DNA of 64,000 nt from Wurfbainia villosa. Lineage: Eukaryota; Streptophyta; Magnoliopsida; Zingiberales; Zingiberaceae. Positions 46,731 through 58,937 of the stretch are shown piece by piece. The number at the start of each line of letters is the position of its first letter. Position 1 is the first letter of the stretch. Under the pieces are notes generated by a model, which was not told where the DNA came from, did not search any database, and saw only the letters and a list, made by a program, of their open reading frames with translations. The position numbers were made by a program, and so were the translations under genes. Where the stretch lies: the NCBI GenBank assembly GCA_025175895.1, contig CM045993.1:63430621-63494620 (forward strand), given 5' to 3'.

Positions 46731-49700
46731 ATGGACAAAGAATGGATGTTTAAGGATAGATTATCACCCGAGTATGCGTATGGAGTAGACTCCTTGCAAT
46801 TTGCAGTGCAAAATTCTGGGGATTCTAATGCAATATCTTGTCCATGTGCCATGTGTGGTAACCTAAGAAGGAACAGTATTGATGTCACAAGGGCTCATTT
46901 AAGAAGTAATGGTATGGATTTAACATACGTAGTGTGGATATGGCATGGAGAAAACCCTCATTTACCAACTTAATGAATGATAGTGAATAAGGCCAACAAG
47001 GTGAACATAATTTCTTTGATGAGAAACTTATAGATATCATAAATGCGACATATGAATATGATGAGAATCCAACTACATTCAATAACTTACTCCATGATGT
47101 TGAGAAACCTTTATATCCTGGATATACAAAATTTACAAAGTTATCTGCCATTGTTAAATTGTACAACTTGAAAGCCAAATATAGTTGGAGCGATAAAGGA
47201 TTCACAGACATTCTTTCTTTGTTGGGAGAAATGCTTCCAGATGGTAATGAATTGCCTTTATCAGTGTATGCTGCGAAGAAATCCTTGGCTCCATTGGGTA
47301 TGGACTATGAAAAAATTCATGCATGTCCTAATGATTGTATCTTATATCGGAAGGAATACGCAGATTGTATCAATTGCCCTACTTGTGGGTTTTCAAGATT
47401 GAAGATATGAATGAATTCAAAAGTAAATGAAGGAGTTCCTGCAAAGGTCCTATGGTATTTTTCACCTATTCAGAGATTTCAAAAAATGTTTCGAAACAAG
47501 AAACCTCTAAGGTGTTAACCTGGCATGTTGATAGTAGAACTTGTGATGGTTATTTGCATCATCCAGTAGATTCGCCCAATTGGAAGGTAGTCGACCATAA
47601 GTGGCCAGATTTTGTTTTGTGAGCCAAGAAATTTGAGATTGGCCATATCAGCAGACAGAATAAATCCTCATAGATTGATGAGTTCTACGTATAGTTGTTG
47701 GCCAGTTCTGTTGATCACTTACAATCTTCCACTATTTTTGTGTATGATGAGAAAATTTATGATGCTTACTTTATTGATATCGGGTCCTAAACAACCAGGG
47801 AATGATATTGATTTTTACTTAGCACCTTTGATTGATGACTTAAAGCATTTATGGGAAGAAGGTATTGAAGCATGTGATGCATATCGACAAGAAAGATTCA
47901 ACCTTAAGGCAGTCTTACTATGGATAATTAATGACTTTCCGGCATATGAAAACCTCTTTGGATGTCGCATGAAAGAATATAAGGCATGTCGTATCTGTGG
48001 TGAAAACACATGTGCAAAAAGGTAGAAACATAGTAGAAAAATGTCATTCATAGGCCATAGAAGGTTTCTTTCTGAGAACCATCCTTATCGAAGGCAAAAG
48101 AAAGCATTTGATGGGAAGCAAGACTTTAACATTTCACCGAGACCATTGAGTGGTCGTGATATTTCCAAAACAGTTAATAAAATTAATTATCGTTGGGGAA
48201 AAATGAAAGGAAAATTTCAAGCATCAGAAGATGGTAGTCAACCATATTGGAAGAAAAAATCAATATTCTTCGAACTTGCGTATTGGGAGCATCTACATGT
48301 CCGACATGTTCTTGATGTGATGCACATTGAGAAAAATATATATGAAAGCCAGGTTGGCACATTACTTGGCATTCCAGGGAAAACAAAAAATGGCCCAGCA
48401 ACATGACTAGACCTTGTAGATATGAATGTCAGGTTGGAATTGGCACCAAAGGAGGGGAAAAAGAAATTTTTTTTGCCAACGGCGTGTTATACATTAAGTA
48501 AAGATGATAAAAGAAAATTTTGTAGCTCCTTGCTGGGAATGAAGGTTCCTATAGGTTATTCATCCAATATTAGAAGCCTTGTATCATTGAAGGAATTGCA
48601 ACTTGTTGGTATGAAATCGCACGATTTTCACACTTTGATTCAACATTACTTTCAATTGCCATTCGTGGTGTCTTACCCAAACATGTTAGATATACTATCA
48701 CTCGTTTGTGCTTTTTCTTCAACAAGTTGTGTAGCAAAGTGATAGATGTCTCGAAGTTAGATGATATGCAAAGAGATATTGTGACAACATTGTGCTTACT
48801 TGAAAAATATTTTCCTTCTTCATTTTTTGATGTCATGCTCCATTTGACTGTTCACCTCATGCATGAAGTTAAATTGTGTGATCTAGTTTGGTATAGATGG
48901 ACGTACCCATTTGAAAGATTCATGAAAACATTGAAAGGTTATGTGTGAAACCGCAATCGACCCGAACATTGTATAGCCGAATGTTATATTACTAAGGAGG
49001 CTCTAGAATTTTGCTCAGACTACCTGTTTAATGTGCACACTGTTGGCATCCCAACAAGGAATCGTCAATTGGAGCTTACCAAACCTTTATCATGAGATTG
49101 AGTGCACTCTACCAATCACGAGGAGTTGGAGCAAGCACATCGTCACATACTAGAAAATAATGATGAGATAGAGCCATATATCGAGTAATTTCTTCAACTC
49201 ATTTCTACTTTCGAATGTGACATTAAATTCTAGTATCTAATCGTTTCATTTTCATATCTTCAATAGAAAACACATGGCTCATTTGAAGTCAACATTTCAT
49301 CAGAAAGCAAAGCCAAAAAAGTGGTTACAAGATGAGCACAATTGGACTTTTATTCCATGGTTGTGTGATATTGTAAGTTATATGCAAGTTATTTCTAGTT
49401 CATAATTTATGAAGATTAATATATAATTCAACTTTTGCATTTTGCAAATTATAGGTTGTAAATGCAATTAGCCATTCCACACATCAAATCTCCGAACAAT
49501 TAAAGTGGTTGGCGCATGGACCTAGCACGCGAGTATTCAAGTATTATGCATATTAAATTGATGGGGTTACTTATCACACAAAAGAGCGTGATGATGTGCG
49601 GGTAGTGCAAAATTTTGGAGTAAGTTTAGTTGCAAAAGATTATGCAAGTTGTTAGCGCAAAGGATATGAATCCAATTGTGTCAGATATGGTATTCTATGG

Positions 49701-50109
49701 TGTTATTGATGAAATATGGGAGCTCGATTACCATCTCTATCGAATTCTAGTTTTTAAATGTAATTGGGTTGATAATAATGGTGGTATTAAAGTAGATGAA
49801 CATGGTTTCACATTAGTAAACCTTAGAAGGATAGGGTTCAAATCTGATTCATTCATCTTAGGGAGTCAAGTGAAACAAGTTTTTTACCTTGAAGACCCTG
49901 AAGATCCCACATGGTCTGTTGTACTTGCAACTCCTAGTAGAGACTACTTTGAAAATTTTATTGGTGATAATTTGGAAGAAACTGCAACCAACTATCAATG
50001 TTTTTCCCAAGGGCTTCCAATAATTGATGTTGACGGATTAGATGACAATGAACCACCATTCATGCGTGAAGATTGTGATGGAACTTGGGTTGATGATGTT
50101 TTACCTTAG
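46731..50109 (+). pseudogene. TNP2-type CACTA transposase gene, interrupted
   Basis: The likely start is the ATG at 46731 (MDKEWMF), opening a transposase-associated domain with CPCAMCGN. Transposase_21 motifs follow: YPGYTKFTKLSAIVKLYNLKA near 47115, HACPNDCILYRKEY (about 47310-47355), a frameshifted segment at about 47600-48025 (LISGPKQPGNDIDFYLAPL), RFLSENHPYRRQKKAFDG (48053) and VLDVMHIEKNIYE (48313). DUF4218-like sequence (MKSHDFH) is at about 48610-49190, and a DUF4216-like domain in 49630-50109 (WELDYHLYRILVFKCNWVD). An intron with GTAAGT...TATAG is likely at about 49372-49455. Several stops (46973, 47410, 48025, 48948) and shifts interrupt it. Confidence 0.85.
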
Positions 50110-51540
50110 TGTGGTAATTATATTTATTTTTAAATCCTACGTTAATGTTTTTGGTTTGTCTTTGTGTCACCTTGTGTTACTTTGGAGTGAAACTAGATTT
50201 TTTTCCCATCAATTTGCTATATCTTATGGGATTGCTTTATTTTATTTGTCACTCGATTATTTTTTGCTCTGGTATAATAGCAGATCTCATCCAATGTTAT
50301 CTAGAGAAGCTATATCTGAATATTTTTTGCTCCCTTTCTTCCAGCATTTCTATTTTCATGTTATTATTTTACAGGATTCTGGTGTTTGGGTTTGCTCTTT
50401 TGACTTCTATATCAAATCTGGTTTGGTAAATGATACTGCTTTATCTGTTACTGTATTATGTCAGTACCCTGAAACTAACAAATTGCATACTACCTTGTGA
50501 ATTGCAGTCACTACATTGTGAAAGTGACTGCCCCTCCAAATTTACCACCCCTTAAAGGAGATTGTAAGAATTTCAACATTGTGTTGCTTACTTGTTTTTT
50601 GTTTTTCTTAATATTTGCACATATTTTTGTAGGCCTTTGAGCTTTTAATGTTACTTTTTGTTATTGATTTTGGTTTAATGGTTGTCACATTTTACTGTCA
50701 AGCTAATTTTACAAATTTTTGTTGTGTTGCTATGTGGTAGTGGCTTCCACGGACCGTCATGGACACCACACAAGACTCCAAACTTTGGCCTCCTCACGGT
50801 TGAGGAAGTCTCCCAAAGATGCATCTCATTCCCGACATTTTATTCTACCGTAGGAAATTGCAAGTTTAATATTTGTTGTTATCTCCAACACAAGTAAGCT
50901 CAATTTGAAGAGTGTTTGGAAACCTTAATTTTGCTTGAACTGTGCCCTAGTGCTTCAGCTTTGTAGCTCCTCCTCTAGAGGTACTAATTATTAAACAAAA
51001 CCTTGAATGATAGTGGATTTGGTAGTGCATGGTTGCTGTTGCGTTTTTTTAAATTTTTTTAATTATTGCCTTTCATAGTCCAGCTGAAATACAATAACAA
51101 ATTTAATGGTAGTGCATGGTTGAAGCAAGAATCTGGTGACGCCAGTTTGCGCATAATTTATGTTCATGTTTACACTGATGTCAGAATTTTATATTATGAA
51201 ATGATTTCATTAATATTTAAGTATGTTACTTCATCTAATAAATCAATGGATTTGGCTATATATTTGTTGCGATTTCCTTGAATTTTATCTCGATGTGTAA
51301 TTATCTGAGGCTATTAGTTCTCCATTTAAATCATGTTGATCATGATATGCTTTTTTTTCCTCAATTAAATTATGTCCCGGTATGCTGAAGCCATCCAAAC
51401 TATAAGGGAAAAGTAATATAGTATTTTTCTCTTGAAAAGCTATTATGTACATGTAAGAATTCAATGTTCCTTTGAGTGCAACTGCACTAAATTATGATAT
51501 TTACCTTATATTTGCAAATTGCAGATTTTGTGATTAATAG
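50110..51540 (+). other. CACTA intergenic region
   Basis: 1.4 kb, T-rich, between the two element genes. The ORFs here (50042-50500, 50145-50429, 50682-50897, 51066-51281) overlap in competing frames and have no domain. It probably contains the terminator of the first gene and the promoter and leader of the second; no specific signal is claimed. Confidence 0.4.
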
Positions 51541-53860
51541 GTTGTCAACTCGATGACAAAAAATCAAAGCAAATGAGGAGGTACAAACCTTGAAAAGGGT
51601 AAGACTAAGATTGACGGTGATTTATTAGACGAGAAAAATGTTGACTACACCCAAGATTCAACTGCCACGCAATCAAACAAAATGACAAGATGTCCTACAC
51701 ATATGGACAATATTTCAAGGCTAAGGACTAAGGGAATTATACTGAAAGTTGATTTCAATAATCTGGGACAACCTATTGGGGAAAATGTGATTAAAATGCA
51801 AAGTTCACTTGGCCAGATTGTTCGAGAGAAAGTACCAATAACTTACAATACTTGGAAGCATGTTCCTAATGATATCAAGGAGCGTGTGTAGGAAGTCATG
51901 AATTTAAATATAAATGACCATACTTTTATTCTTCAGATATAAACTAATACTTTTTTTATTGTGTTTGTTAACATTTGATGTGTATCCATTTTTTATGCAT
52001 TTGTAGTTGGCGTACAAGGTTGATGTCGGTTGGAAAAAGGTATGTTTGAGCTCAGCAAATGAAAAGTGGCGCCAATGGAAAAGTAGTCTCACGCAAAACT
52101 ATATTTTTCCCAATCGCAAAACTCCAGAGAAGTTGCATATACCATCTCCAGGATCAAGTATTCCAGTAGACATATGGAGCAAGTTTGTGATAAGTCGTTT
52201 GTTTGATGAGTTTAATGTAAGATTTTTAAATATTTTGTCTCAAATAATGAACTCTTAATAGACTATTGTGATTGGTAATGCATTGTTGTCTTGTTTATTT
52301 TTTAAGAAACTAAGTGAGAAACAACAAGAAAGGAGAGCCCAAAACATATACCACTAACGACTTTCTCGCAAAGGATATGCACACCTTGCTAAAGAAATAG
52401 TAAGTAATCTTTAATTATCAATTACAATAAATTTTATATCATACCGAGGAAAAATTTAAATATAATTGAGTTATTTATTATTATTATTAGAAGGATGAAT
52501 TATGTATTGATAATGAAATCAACCGAGCTATCCTTTGGAAGAAAGGGCGACTCAATAAAGAAGGAGAGTTTGTTGGTGATGAACTAAAGGCATCAACCTC
52601 AAAAATTGTAAGTAAATGTTTTAGATTTAGGCTTGTTATGTTAATGGTTCCCATCCAAATAGTAGTCAATATATGTTTTTGTGCATTGCAGGATGATGGT
52701 ATCTTACAGAAGAGGGTGGGAAAGTTAGTGCTTAGTAAACCAACGCAAAATATTCTAACAGTTGCACTTGAATCTAAGGAACATGGTGGTCGTATAAGGG
52801 CAGTTGGAGCTTACGTCACTCCAAGTACATACTTTGGCTTGTCAAAATGGGGGTCTCATGTTCAGCAAGCTGTATTTAATGATCAACAAAATATGTTGTT
52901 GGAGCAACATAAAAAAAATTTAGAGCAAGAGGATTGGATAAACAAGTTAAAAGCAATCGTTTTCAAAAACGACATATGCGAGTTTGAGAATGATGAGAAG
53001 GGAAGTTGTAGTGTGAAGTTTCCTCCTACCTTGCATGAAAATGAGTTTAACTATGATCTTGGTCCATCAAATGAGATGAAAGTAGACAGTGATGGCGATG
53101 TTGAGTTGATTAACGAGGCTGAGGGTTTACAGGTATCTTTAATCTCTAATGATATCATTGAATTGTCCAATTTAAATACATTTATTTTTTATACAAGCAT
53201 TATGTTTTGTCTTAAAGGGTCAATTAGTTCCATTGAGTGTGGAATCTGGCATCCATGTAGCTTTTGGTACAATTGTTAGTATTGGGGGAGTTGATGAGCA
53301 TCTTAATGGTGATCCAAGTAAGCGTACGAACCATTGTTTCATCACGGTTGATGAAGCATTGGATGAAACGACCCCTTTGCTTATTCCAAACCCTACGTGT
53401 CAAAGCGTCGGTGATACTATCGGATCACATGTAGCCTGGCCCAGACACTTGATGCAAACACAAGATTCTTCGATAAATGCTACAATCTATTTAAATTTAG
53501 CTATACAAGTGCCTAACAAGTATATATTTTCATATACTAGAAGCTCAAGGGGAAAAAAGCTGGCTGTGCTAAAAAGAAGCATCGATTGCAATCACCAAAT
53601 GTGCAATTATTAACAGTGCTATCATCAAGTGTGCCTAGATCACTGTGGTTGTTGTATTGTTATTGCAAGTGTGCTCTTCATGATCACCAGTCTATCAAAT
53701 TAATATTGGAGTATGATGTATTTGGTAGTAAGTTTGAAGCAAGTGTTTGCCTTCAAGACATCATTCCTTTCTGCAACTTGGCGCCAATTTCATATAATTG
53801 CATAGTTGTGTACATATGCTACATATATTGTTTTCATGTACTAACACTTTGACTATTGAT
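51541..53860 (+). pseudogene. CACTA second gene, 5' part (transposase_24-like and linker)
   Basis: Exon-like blocks separated by AT-rich introns: 51550-51900 (RLRTKGIILKVDF, YNTWKHVP), 52007-52216 ending at GTAAG (AYKVDVGWKKVCLSSANEKWR, FVISRLFDEF), about 52308-52400 (SEKQQERRAQNIYH), 52491-52608 (AILWKKGRLNKEGEFVGDE) and 52692-53130 (GAYVTPSTYF). This pattern matches the plant transposase_24 / TNPA-side protein family. 53219-53460 adds a small domain (GIHVAFGTIVSIGG). In-frame TAG at 51889-51891 and TAA within IYH*RLSRKGYA indicate decay, unless splicing avoids them. Confidence 0.65.
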
Positions 53861-53862
53861 TT

Positions 53863-54970
53863 ATGAGTTTTATTTATCCTAGTCTTATGCATTTTGTTGT
53901 ATGTTTAAATGGTAGCCATTTATATAAAAAGATGAAGGAGGAAAATAAGCTGGAGAGGTTTAGATTTGTGGATCCATATGTTGTTGGGTGTCACTTCACT
54001 TTAGTTGATAAGAGGGCCCTTGGTTTGGCAGCTAGGTTGAATGGCACACCAGCAAACCAACTAGTTTTGGTTCCATTTAACATAGGGTGTGTAAAACAGA
54101 GGTGGAATGCTAATTTTTTTACTTTGATAAACACTTGCTTAACTACATGCATTAATATTGTGTATATATGTAGTTTCCATTGGATTTTGACTGTCATTGA
54201 TCCTCACAAAGAGGTTGTTTCGTTGTTGGATCCTCTAGGTCAGCGTAATCGTGATGTGACTTGGAAGAATGTTGTGAAGATGTAAGTTTTAGTAGGAAAA
54301 TATTTGGAATATTTATTATAATTTTTTTATATATACTAGATGATCTAAAAGTTTATAATCTTTTATGATTTTATGAAGGACCGTGAAATTGTTCAACATA
54401 GAGATTGGTAAGCACAAGAAGAAACAACCTTTGTGGAAAATAATCAAGGTATGTTTTACATTGTGGGGAGCTTATATAATTTGAGGAGTAATTATTTAGA
54501 GACATTTTTGTTAAAGTAGATGTGAATCATATACTTTCTTGTTAAAGTAGATGTTATTCATATACATATTTTGTTAGTGACTTTTTTTTGTGTAATTTAT
54601 GTATCAAATTTTACTATCCCAATAACTACTATAATTTTATCCATCACAGGTTCCCCTTCAACCGGATGGAGCTCAATGTGGTTATTTTGTTTTGCGATAT
54701 ATGAGAGATATAATTGAAGGCGCTGCATCAATTGACAAGTCTTCCCTACGACGAATAGTAATATTAGATATATTTTCAAATTTTCTTATTGATACATATT
54801 TGTAAAATGATTTGTGCAATTAATTATCACATAGTACTCAAAGTGTTTAATTACATTTTCATTCATTTATTCACATGTAGTTCATAAAATCTGTGATAGC
54901 TGCAAAGGAAATTGATGAAGTATGTTCGGAGTGGGTTGAATGCATACAAGATCACATATCTGATGATTAG
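53863..54970 (+). CDS. CACTA second gene, 3' part: Ulp1-like (C48) cysteine protease domain
   Basis: Split over exons: about 53863-54283 (ends at GTAAG), about 54380-54449, 54651-54758 and 54882-54970 (stop TAG at 54968-54970). The first exon carries the catalytic His in FHWILTVIDPH (codon 54178-54180) and the Asp in SLLDPLG (54229-54231). A later exon carries Gln-Cys in DGAQCGYFVLRYM (Gln 54674-54676, Cys 54677-54679). These are the hallmark residues of SUMO-protease-like Ulp1 C48 domains, which plant CACTA and Mutator elements are known to carry. All three positions are intact. The exon borders are my reading of GT/AG sites. Whether it joins the upstream part in one protein is inferred. Confidence 0.75.
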
Positions 54971-55229
54971 GAGATTTAAGTGTACATACCTCTTTTGGTT
55001 AGATGTGGTAATCTATAAGTGTTTTGGTTATTATGCATAATACTTGTGGTGCAGTACTAAGCATATGAAGTGTAGTTATTTTGCTACAGTACTTTTTTAT
55101 ATATATTTTTAAGAGTGATCATTTAAAATGGGATGATGTGAGCTTGTACTTTACATTGCTACAAGTGCGAGTGTTTATGTCTTTTCTATAATTCTTTTTG
55201 ATGTTGTTGTATGATTTATATTAAAAACA
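54971..55229 (+). other. CACTA 3' untranslated or spacer sequence
   Basis: T-rich sequence between the protease-gene stop and the right subterminal repeats. No ORF or specific signal seen. Confidence 0.4.
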
Positions 55230-55634
55230 CAACACTATAAATCGACAATGGTTTATTGTTCTCTAGAGTAACCTTTGATAAATGACAACGGTTAATAACC
55301 ATTGTCTAAAACTCAAAAAATTATAATAAATCCATGCGTTGAGAAAAATAGGATGCTCAAAGACAACGGTTATAATCCGTTGTAATTTTGGTTGAAAGAC
55401 AACGGTGAAAAACCGTTGTCTATGATCTAAAAACTCCATTGTAAATCAACCCATTGTGAAAATGGGTTGCTCAAAGACAACAGTTAAAAACCATTTTCTT
55501 TTCCTTATATCGACAATGGTTTTTAACCGTTGTCTATGCCCACACCACTTTTCACAACAGGTCGATTTACCACGGATTTTTTGGGTCATAGACAAAGGAT
55601 TTCATCATTGTCTATTCGAATTTTTGTTGTAGTG
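55230..55634 (-). repeat. CACTA right subterminal and terminal repeats
   Basis: At least eight GACAACGGTT/AACCGTTGTC-type motifs, often as inverted pairs such as GACAACGGTGAAAAACCGTTGTC-like units near 55398 and 55515. It ends in the TIR at 55634. Confidence 0.85.
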
Positions 55635-56397
55635 TCATAATTAAATATGGGCTCCATATATTAATTGTACAAATATCTCCCCGTGTTTAAGATATCGAAT
55701 GTCCATTAATTAATTAATTTACTGACAATTAATTAATTAACATCTAACTCGATGAGTAGTACCACTCAACCTTATCATCATGCTTTACTAAGTCCACCTG
55801 CAGGGTTTACATGACGATCCTTATGAGCTCCTTAAGGGGACATCATCATCCTAATACATAGGACATAGTTTCGTCCTATAATCAACAGCACACCATGTAA
55901 ATAATATCATTTTCCCAACTTACCGGGCCTATTGATTTAACCCATAAATATCTCCCATTTGTAAATCAAAGAAATAAATATTAAGTATATGTGTCCGTTA
56001 TTATATCGGGATTAAGAGCATGTACACCATAATATTCGAGGTTCGATTCAATTATATAGTCAGCAATAAATTGAATCACCTCTAAGTCGGTCCTGCTCAA
56101 TACACACAAAGTGTGCTAGTGTAATTCTATGGTAAAAATAAACCAATACTAAATTACACTACAACCATGCTAATGGTTTGTCCAAAACCATCTTGGTTGT
56201 GAGCCTCTACTTATACTCTACAAAGAACTGATAATATAATCCTCTATGTTACACCACACACCATGTTATCTACAATATAAAGTATTAGACAAGATGAACA
56301 CATATAATAAATATAAAATGCAAACAATGATCATGTGATTCTTATTCAAAATGAAGATGTCCATAAAAAGACTATGCTTTCAGTATACATTCCAACA
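55635..56397 (-). repeat. Copia-2 5' LTR, piece 3
   Basis: Resumes at CATAATTAAATATGGGC and runs to CATTCCAACA (56397), the 5' edge of the element on the minus strand. It is homologous to 10680-10764 and 16256-16926. Confidence 0.85.
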
Positions 56398-57026
56398 ACC
56401 TATACACTTAACACTGATATTAGAACACAAGTGAATCCTAACATTTAACTATAGTTCATACATTAAAACTAAGGAGTGATGCTCACTGCATCAACAACAA
56501 CTTCACTTAAGATAATAAATATATTCAAAAATATTGTCTAAGAAGACAACCATCAATCGATCCAATCACTTCCAGAATACTCGATCCTTTATGTCCATGA
56601 ACGACTAAATCATTAATAAGTCTAACAATATTATCAAAATCTCATAAAATTCATACCAAGTATGAAATGTCATCTTCTACACAACTGTATCCTTTTTACT
56701 CTAAGCAGATGATATCCCAATCATCACACCGACAATGATAATTGTATGACGTGAAGTCACTATAATATCAACACTTCAATCATAAATCAACCCTAGAGTA
56801 TACACAGGTGTCCTTTAGCTGATCTAAACAGATCATCTATACACAACGAAAGATATTCATTCTCAACATCTCCTACATCCCATCATCGATAATCGATGCA
56901 TAACCCTAATGGTTGGTCTCTCTTTTAACAAAGAGTTCCAAATCTTCTCAAGAAGAAACACTGGGACAGAAAAATCTCCCATCAAACACCTCCTATAATC
57001 GCACATACGTTCTTTAAATTACTATA
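56398..57026. other. Unidentified host sequence, left part
   Basis: 629 bp with no ORF of note and no match to other window repeats. It ends in the target copy CTATA (57022-57026) of the solo LTR and continues at 60336. Confidence 0.4.
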
Positions 57027-57508
57027 TGTTGGGATGTATACAATAAAGTCTACCTTTTGTATGAACATCTTTATTTTGAAATAAGAATCACATGATCATT
57101 GTTTGCATATTTTTATGGTTATGTATATTGTCTAATACATTACATCGTAGATAACATGGTGTGTGGTGTCACACGGGAGATCATGTTATCAACTCCTTGT
57201 AAAATATAAGTAAAGGCTCACAACCGAGATGACTTTGGACAAACCATTAGAATGGTTGTAGTGTGATTTGGTATTGGTTTGTCTTGACCATAGAATCACA
57301 CTAGTGCACTTTGTGTGTATTGAGCAGGACCGACTTAGAGGTGATTCGATTTATTGCTGACTACATAATCGAATCAGCCCTCAGATATTATATTGTACAT
57401 GCTCTTAATCCCGATATAATGATGGGCACATATACTTAGTATTCATTTCTTTGATTTACCAATGGGCGAGATTTATAGATTAAATCGATAGGCTCGGTAA
57501 GTTTGGAA

Positions 57509-58937
57509 TGTTAGGACCCTTGGAACGGCTAGAGGGGGGGTGAATAGCGAAGATGTAATTCGATCTCGTTTGTGTCTACAATTTCGTTAGCGCAGCGGAA
57601 TATATATAATGATAAAAGCAATAATGAAATAGACAACAAGCTAACACAATGATATAACGTGGTTCGTAACCGCACGGTTCCTACTCCACGGATCGAGCTC
57701 TAAAGAGCCCTAGTGATGCACATGCACTCACTAATGATAAACACTCCTTCTCAACACAAGTCGGAGGCGGAGAAACCCCTTACAATAAATCTTACAACAG
57801 TAAGAATGAAATACAAGCAATATACAATGTAAATATGAAATACAAGTAAAGAAAAGACTTTACAACACTTATTTTGATTGCTTGAATGCTTGGTTGCTTG
57901 CTTGCACTTGGAGACCTGATTTGCACCAACAAATCGCTCCAATAGCCCTCAAGAACCGATTACTTTTTCCTCCATCACGAGCTCCATATATAGCTTCAAC
58001 CTGTGCTGGAAAAAGTCTATCAGTCGACTGATCGGGACCATCAGTCGACTGATGCCACTGTTGTCGTGAGACAACGGCTAGTTCCATATTGGATAAGTCC
58101 AACGGAACTACCATCAGTCGACTGATTGTGACCATCAGTCGACTGATGGAGTCCTCACTCGACCAGTCGAGTCTCGACTCATTCTCAGAGCCGAATTCGA
58201 GCACCGATGACTTATCACGATCGATCAGATCGCTGATCCATCGATCGACCGCTAACCTATGCCGATCGTGCTAGGCCATAACCCGCAGTCAAACCCTAGT
58301 TGACTCGGTCCAGTCGACTACCACATGGCACCAGTCGACTGGCACACCTCAAACATGAGGTTTTAACTCATGTATGGTTCCCCCATACTTGCTAGACCAC
58401 CCTTAGCCTAGACCTAAGCCTTCTAGTCACCTCCATCAGCCTCACGCCTCTTGGATCCCTCCAAGTCATCCATGACTTGTTCATCCATCGCGCTAGCCTT
58501 CAGGTGCTTCCATCGGCTATGTCATGCTAACGGTGTCTACACCGCCAAGGCACATTGGACTTACGCCGCCAAGACTCCACTTGGACTTTACGCCGCCAAC
58601 CATTGGACTTGTGCTGCCAAGACTACCGCTTGGACTTTACGCCGCCAATATTAAACCCCTTGGACTTCAAATGCTAACCCATGTTAGTCTTTCCATGCCA
58701 AGACCATGCTTGGACTTTCCTTGCCAACTCATGTTGGACTTTCCATTTGCCAAGACCCATGCTTGGACTTTCCTTGCCAACACATGTTGGACTTTCCATT
58801 TGCCAAGACCCATGCTTGGACTTTCCTTGACAATTATATTGTCACATGTTTTTGTCGAAACATCAAAACACATCAAAACTTCACTCGAGCCAAACTCGAG
58901 TCCTGGTCAATCGTGACCTGGGCCGATTGCACTAACA
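57509..58937 (-). mobile_element. Solo LTR of the Copia-7 family, nested in the other solo LTR
   Basis: 1429 bp, TGTTAGGACCCTTGGAACGG ... GATTGCACTAACA, flanked by perfect TGGAA duplications (57504-57508 and 58938-58942). It is the reverse-orientation counterpart of the Copia-7 LTR at 60595. TATA-like TATATA at about 57986-57992. It contains three CAGTCGACTG pairs and a minisatellite. Confidence 0.92.
58540..58835 (-). repeat. Minisatellite in the solo LTR
   Basis: Irregular tandem units of about 22-26 bp built on TTGGACTTTCC or TTGGACTTTACGCC plus a GCCAA-containing spacer. A longer unit (ACATGTTGGACTTTCC-type, about 60 bp) is duplicated at 58728-58828. The corresponding array in Copia-7 is at 60700-61045. 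Confidence 0.8.

Larger units (their letters stand above)
45088..55634 (+). mobile_element. CACTA (En/Spm-type) DNA transposon
   Basis: 10547 bp with terminal inverted repeats CACTACAACAAAAAT (45088) and ATTTTTGTTGTAGTG (ending 55634). The expected 3-bp target duplication is CCA on the left (45085-45087) and TCA on the right (55635-55637), a near match with one change. Both ends carry dense GACAACGGTT-type subterminal repeats. Two genes lie in the same orientation: a TNP2-type transposase (46731-50109) and a second gene ending in a Ulp1-like protease domain (51541-54970). Stops in the transposase suggest a non-autonomous copy. Confidence 0.92.
9681..56397 (-). mobile_element. Copia-2: old copia element, host of five nested insertions
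   Basis: Minus-strand copia element reassembled from pieces: 3' LTR 9681-10764 plus 16256-16926; pol 16927-19071 plus 27433-28550; 5' LTR remnant about 34547-35339, 45015-45087 and 55635-56397. The two LTR sets share subfamily-specific sequence (CACCATGTAAATAAT, GGGCCTATTGATTTAACCC, ACTATGCTTTCAGTATACAT) and are visibly diverged, as expected of the oldest layer. Gag N terminus, leader, primer site and about 115 bp of the 5' LTR edge are missing. The flanks (GAATT left, ACCTA right) show no target duplication. A recombinant of two related copies cannot be excluded. Confidence 0.75.

Noticed and set aside
50042..50500. Overlapping hydrophobic ORFs suggesting a membrane protein
   Set aside because: T-rich intergenic sequence of the CACTA element; competing frames, no homologous pattern.
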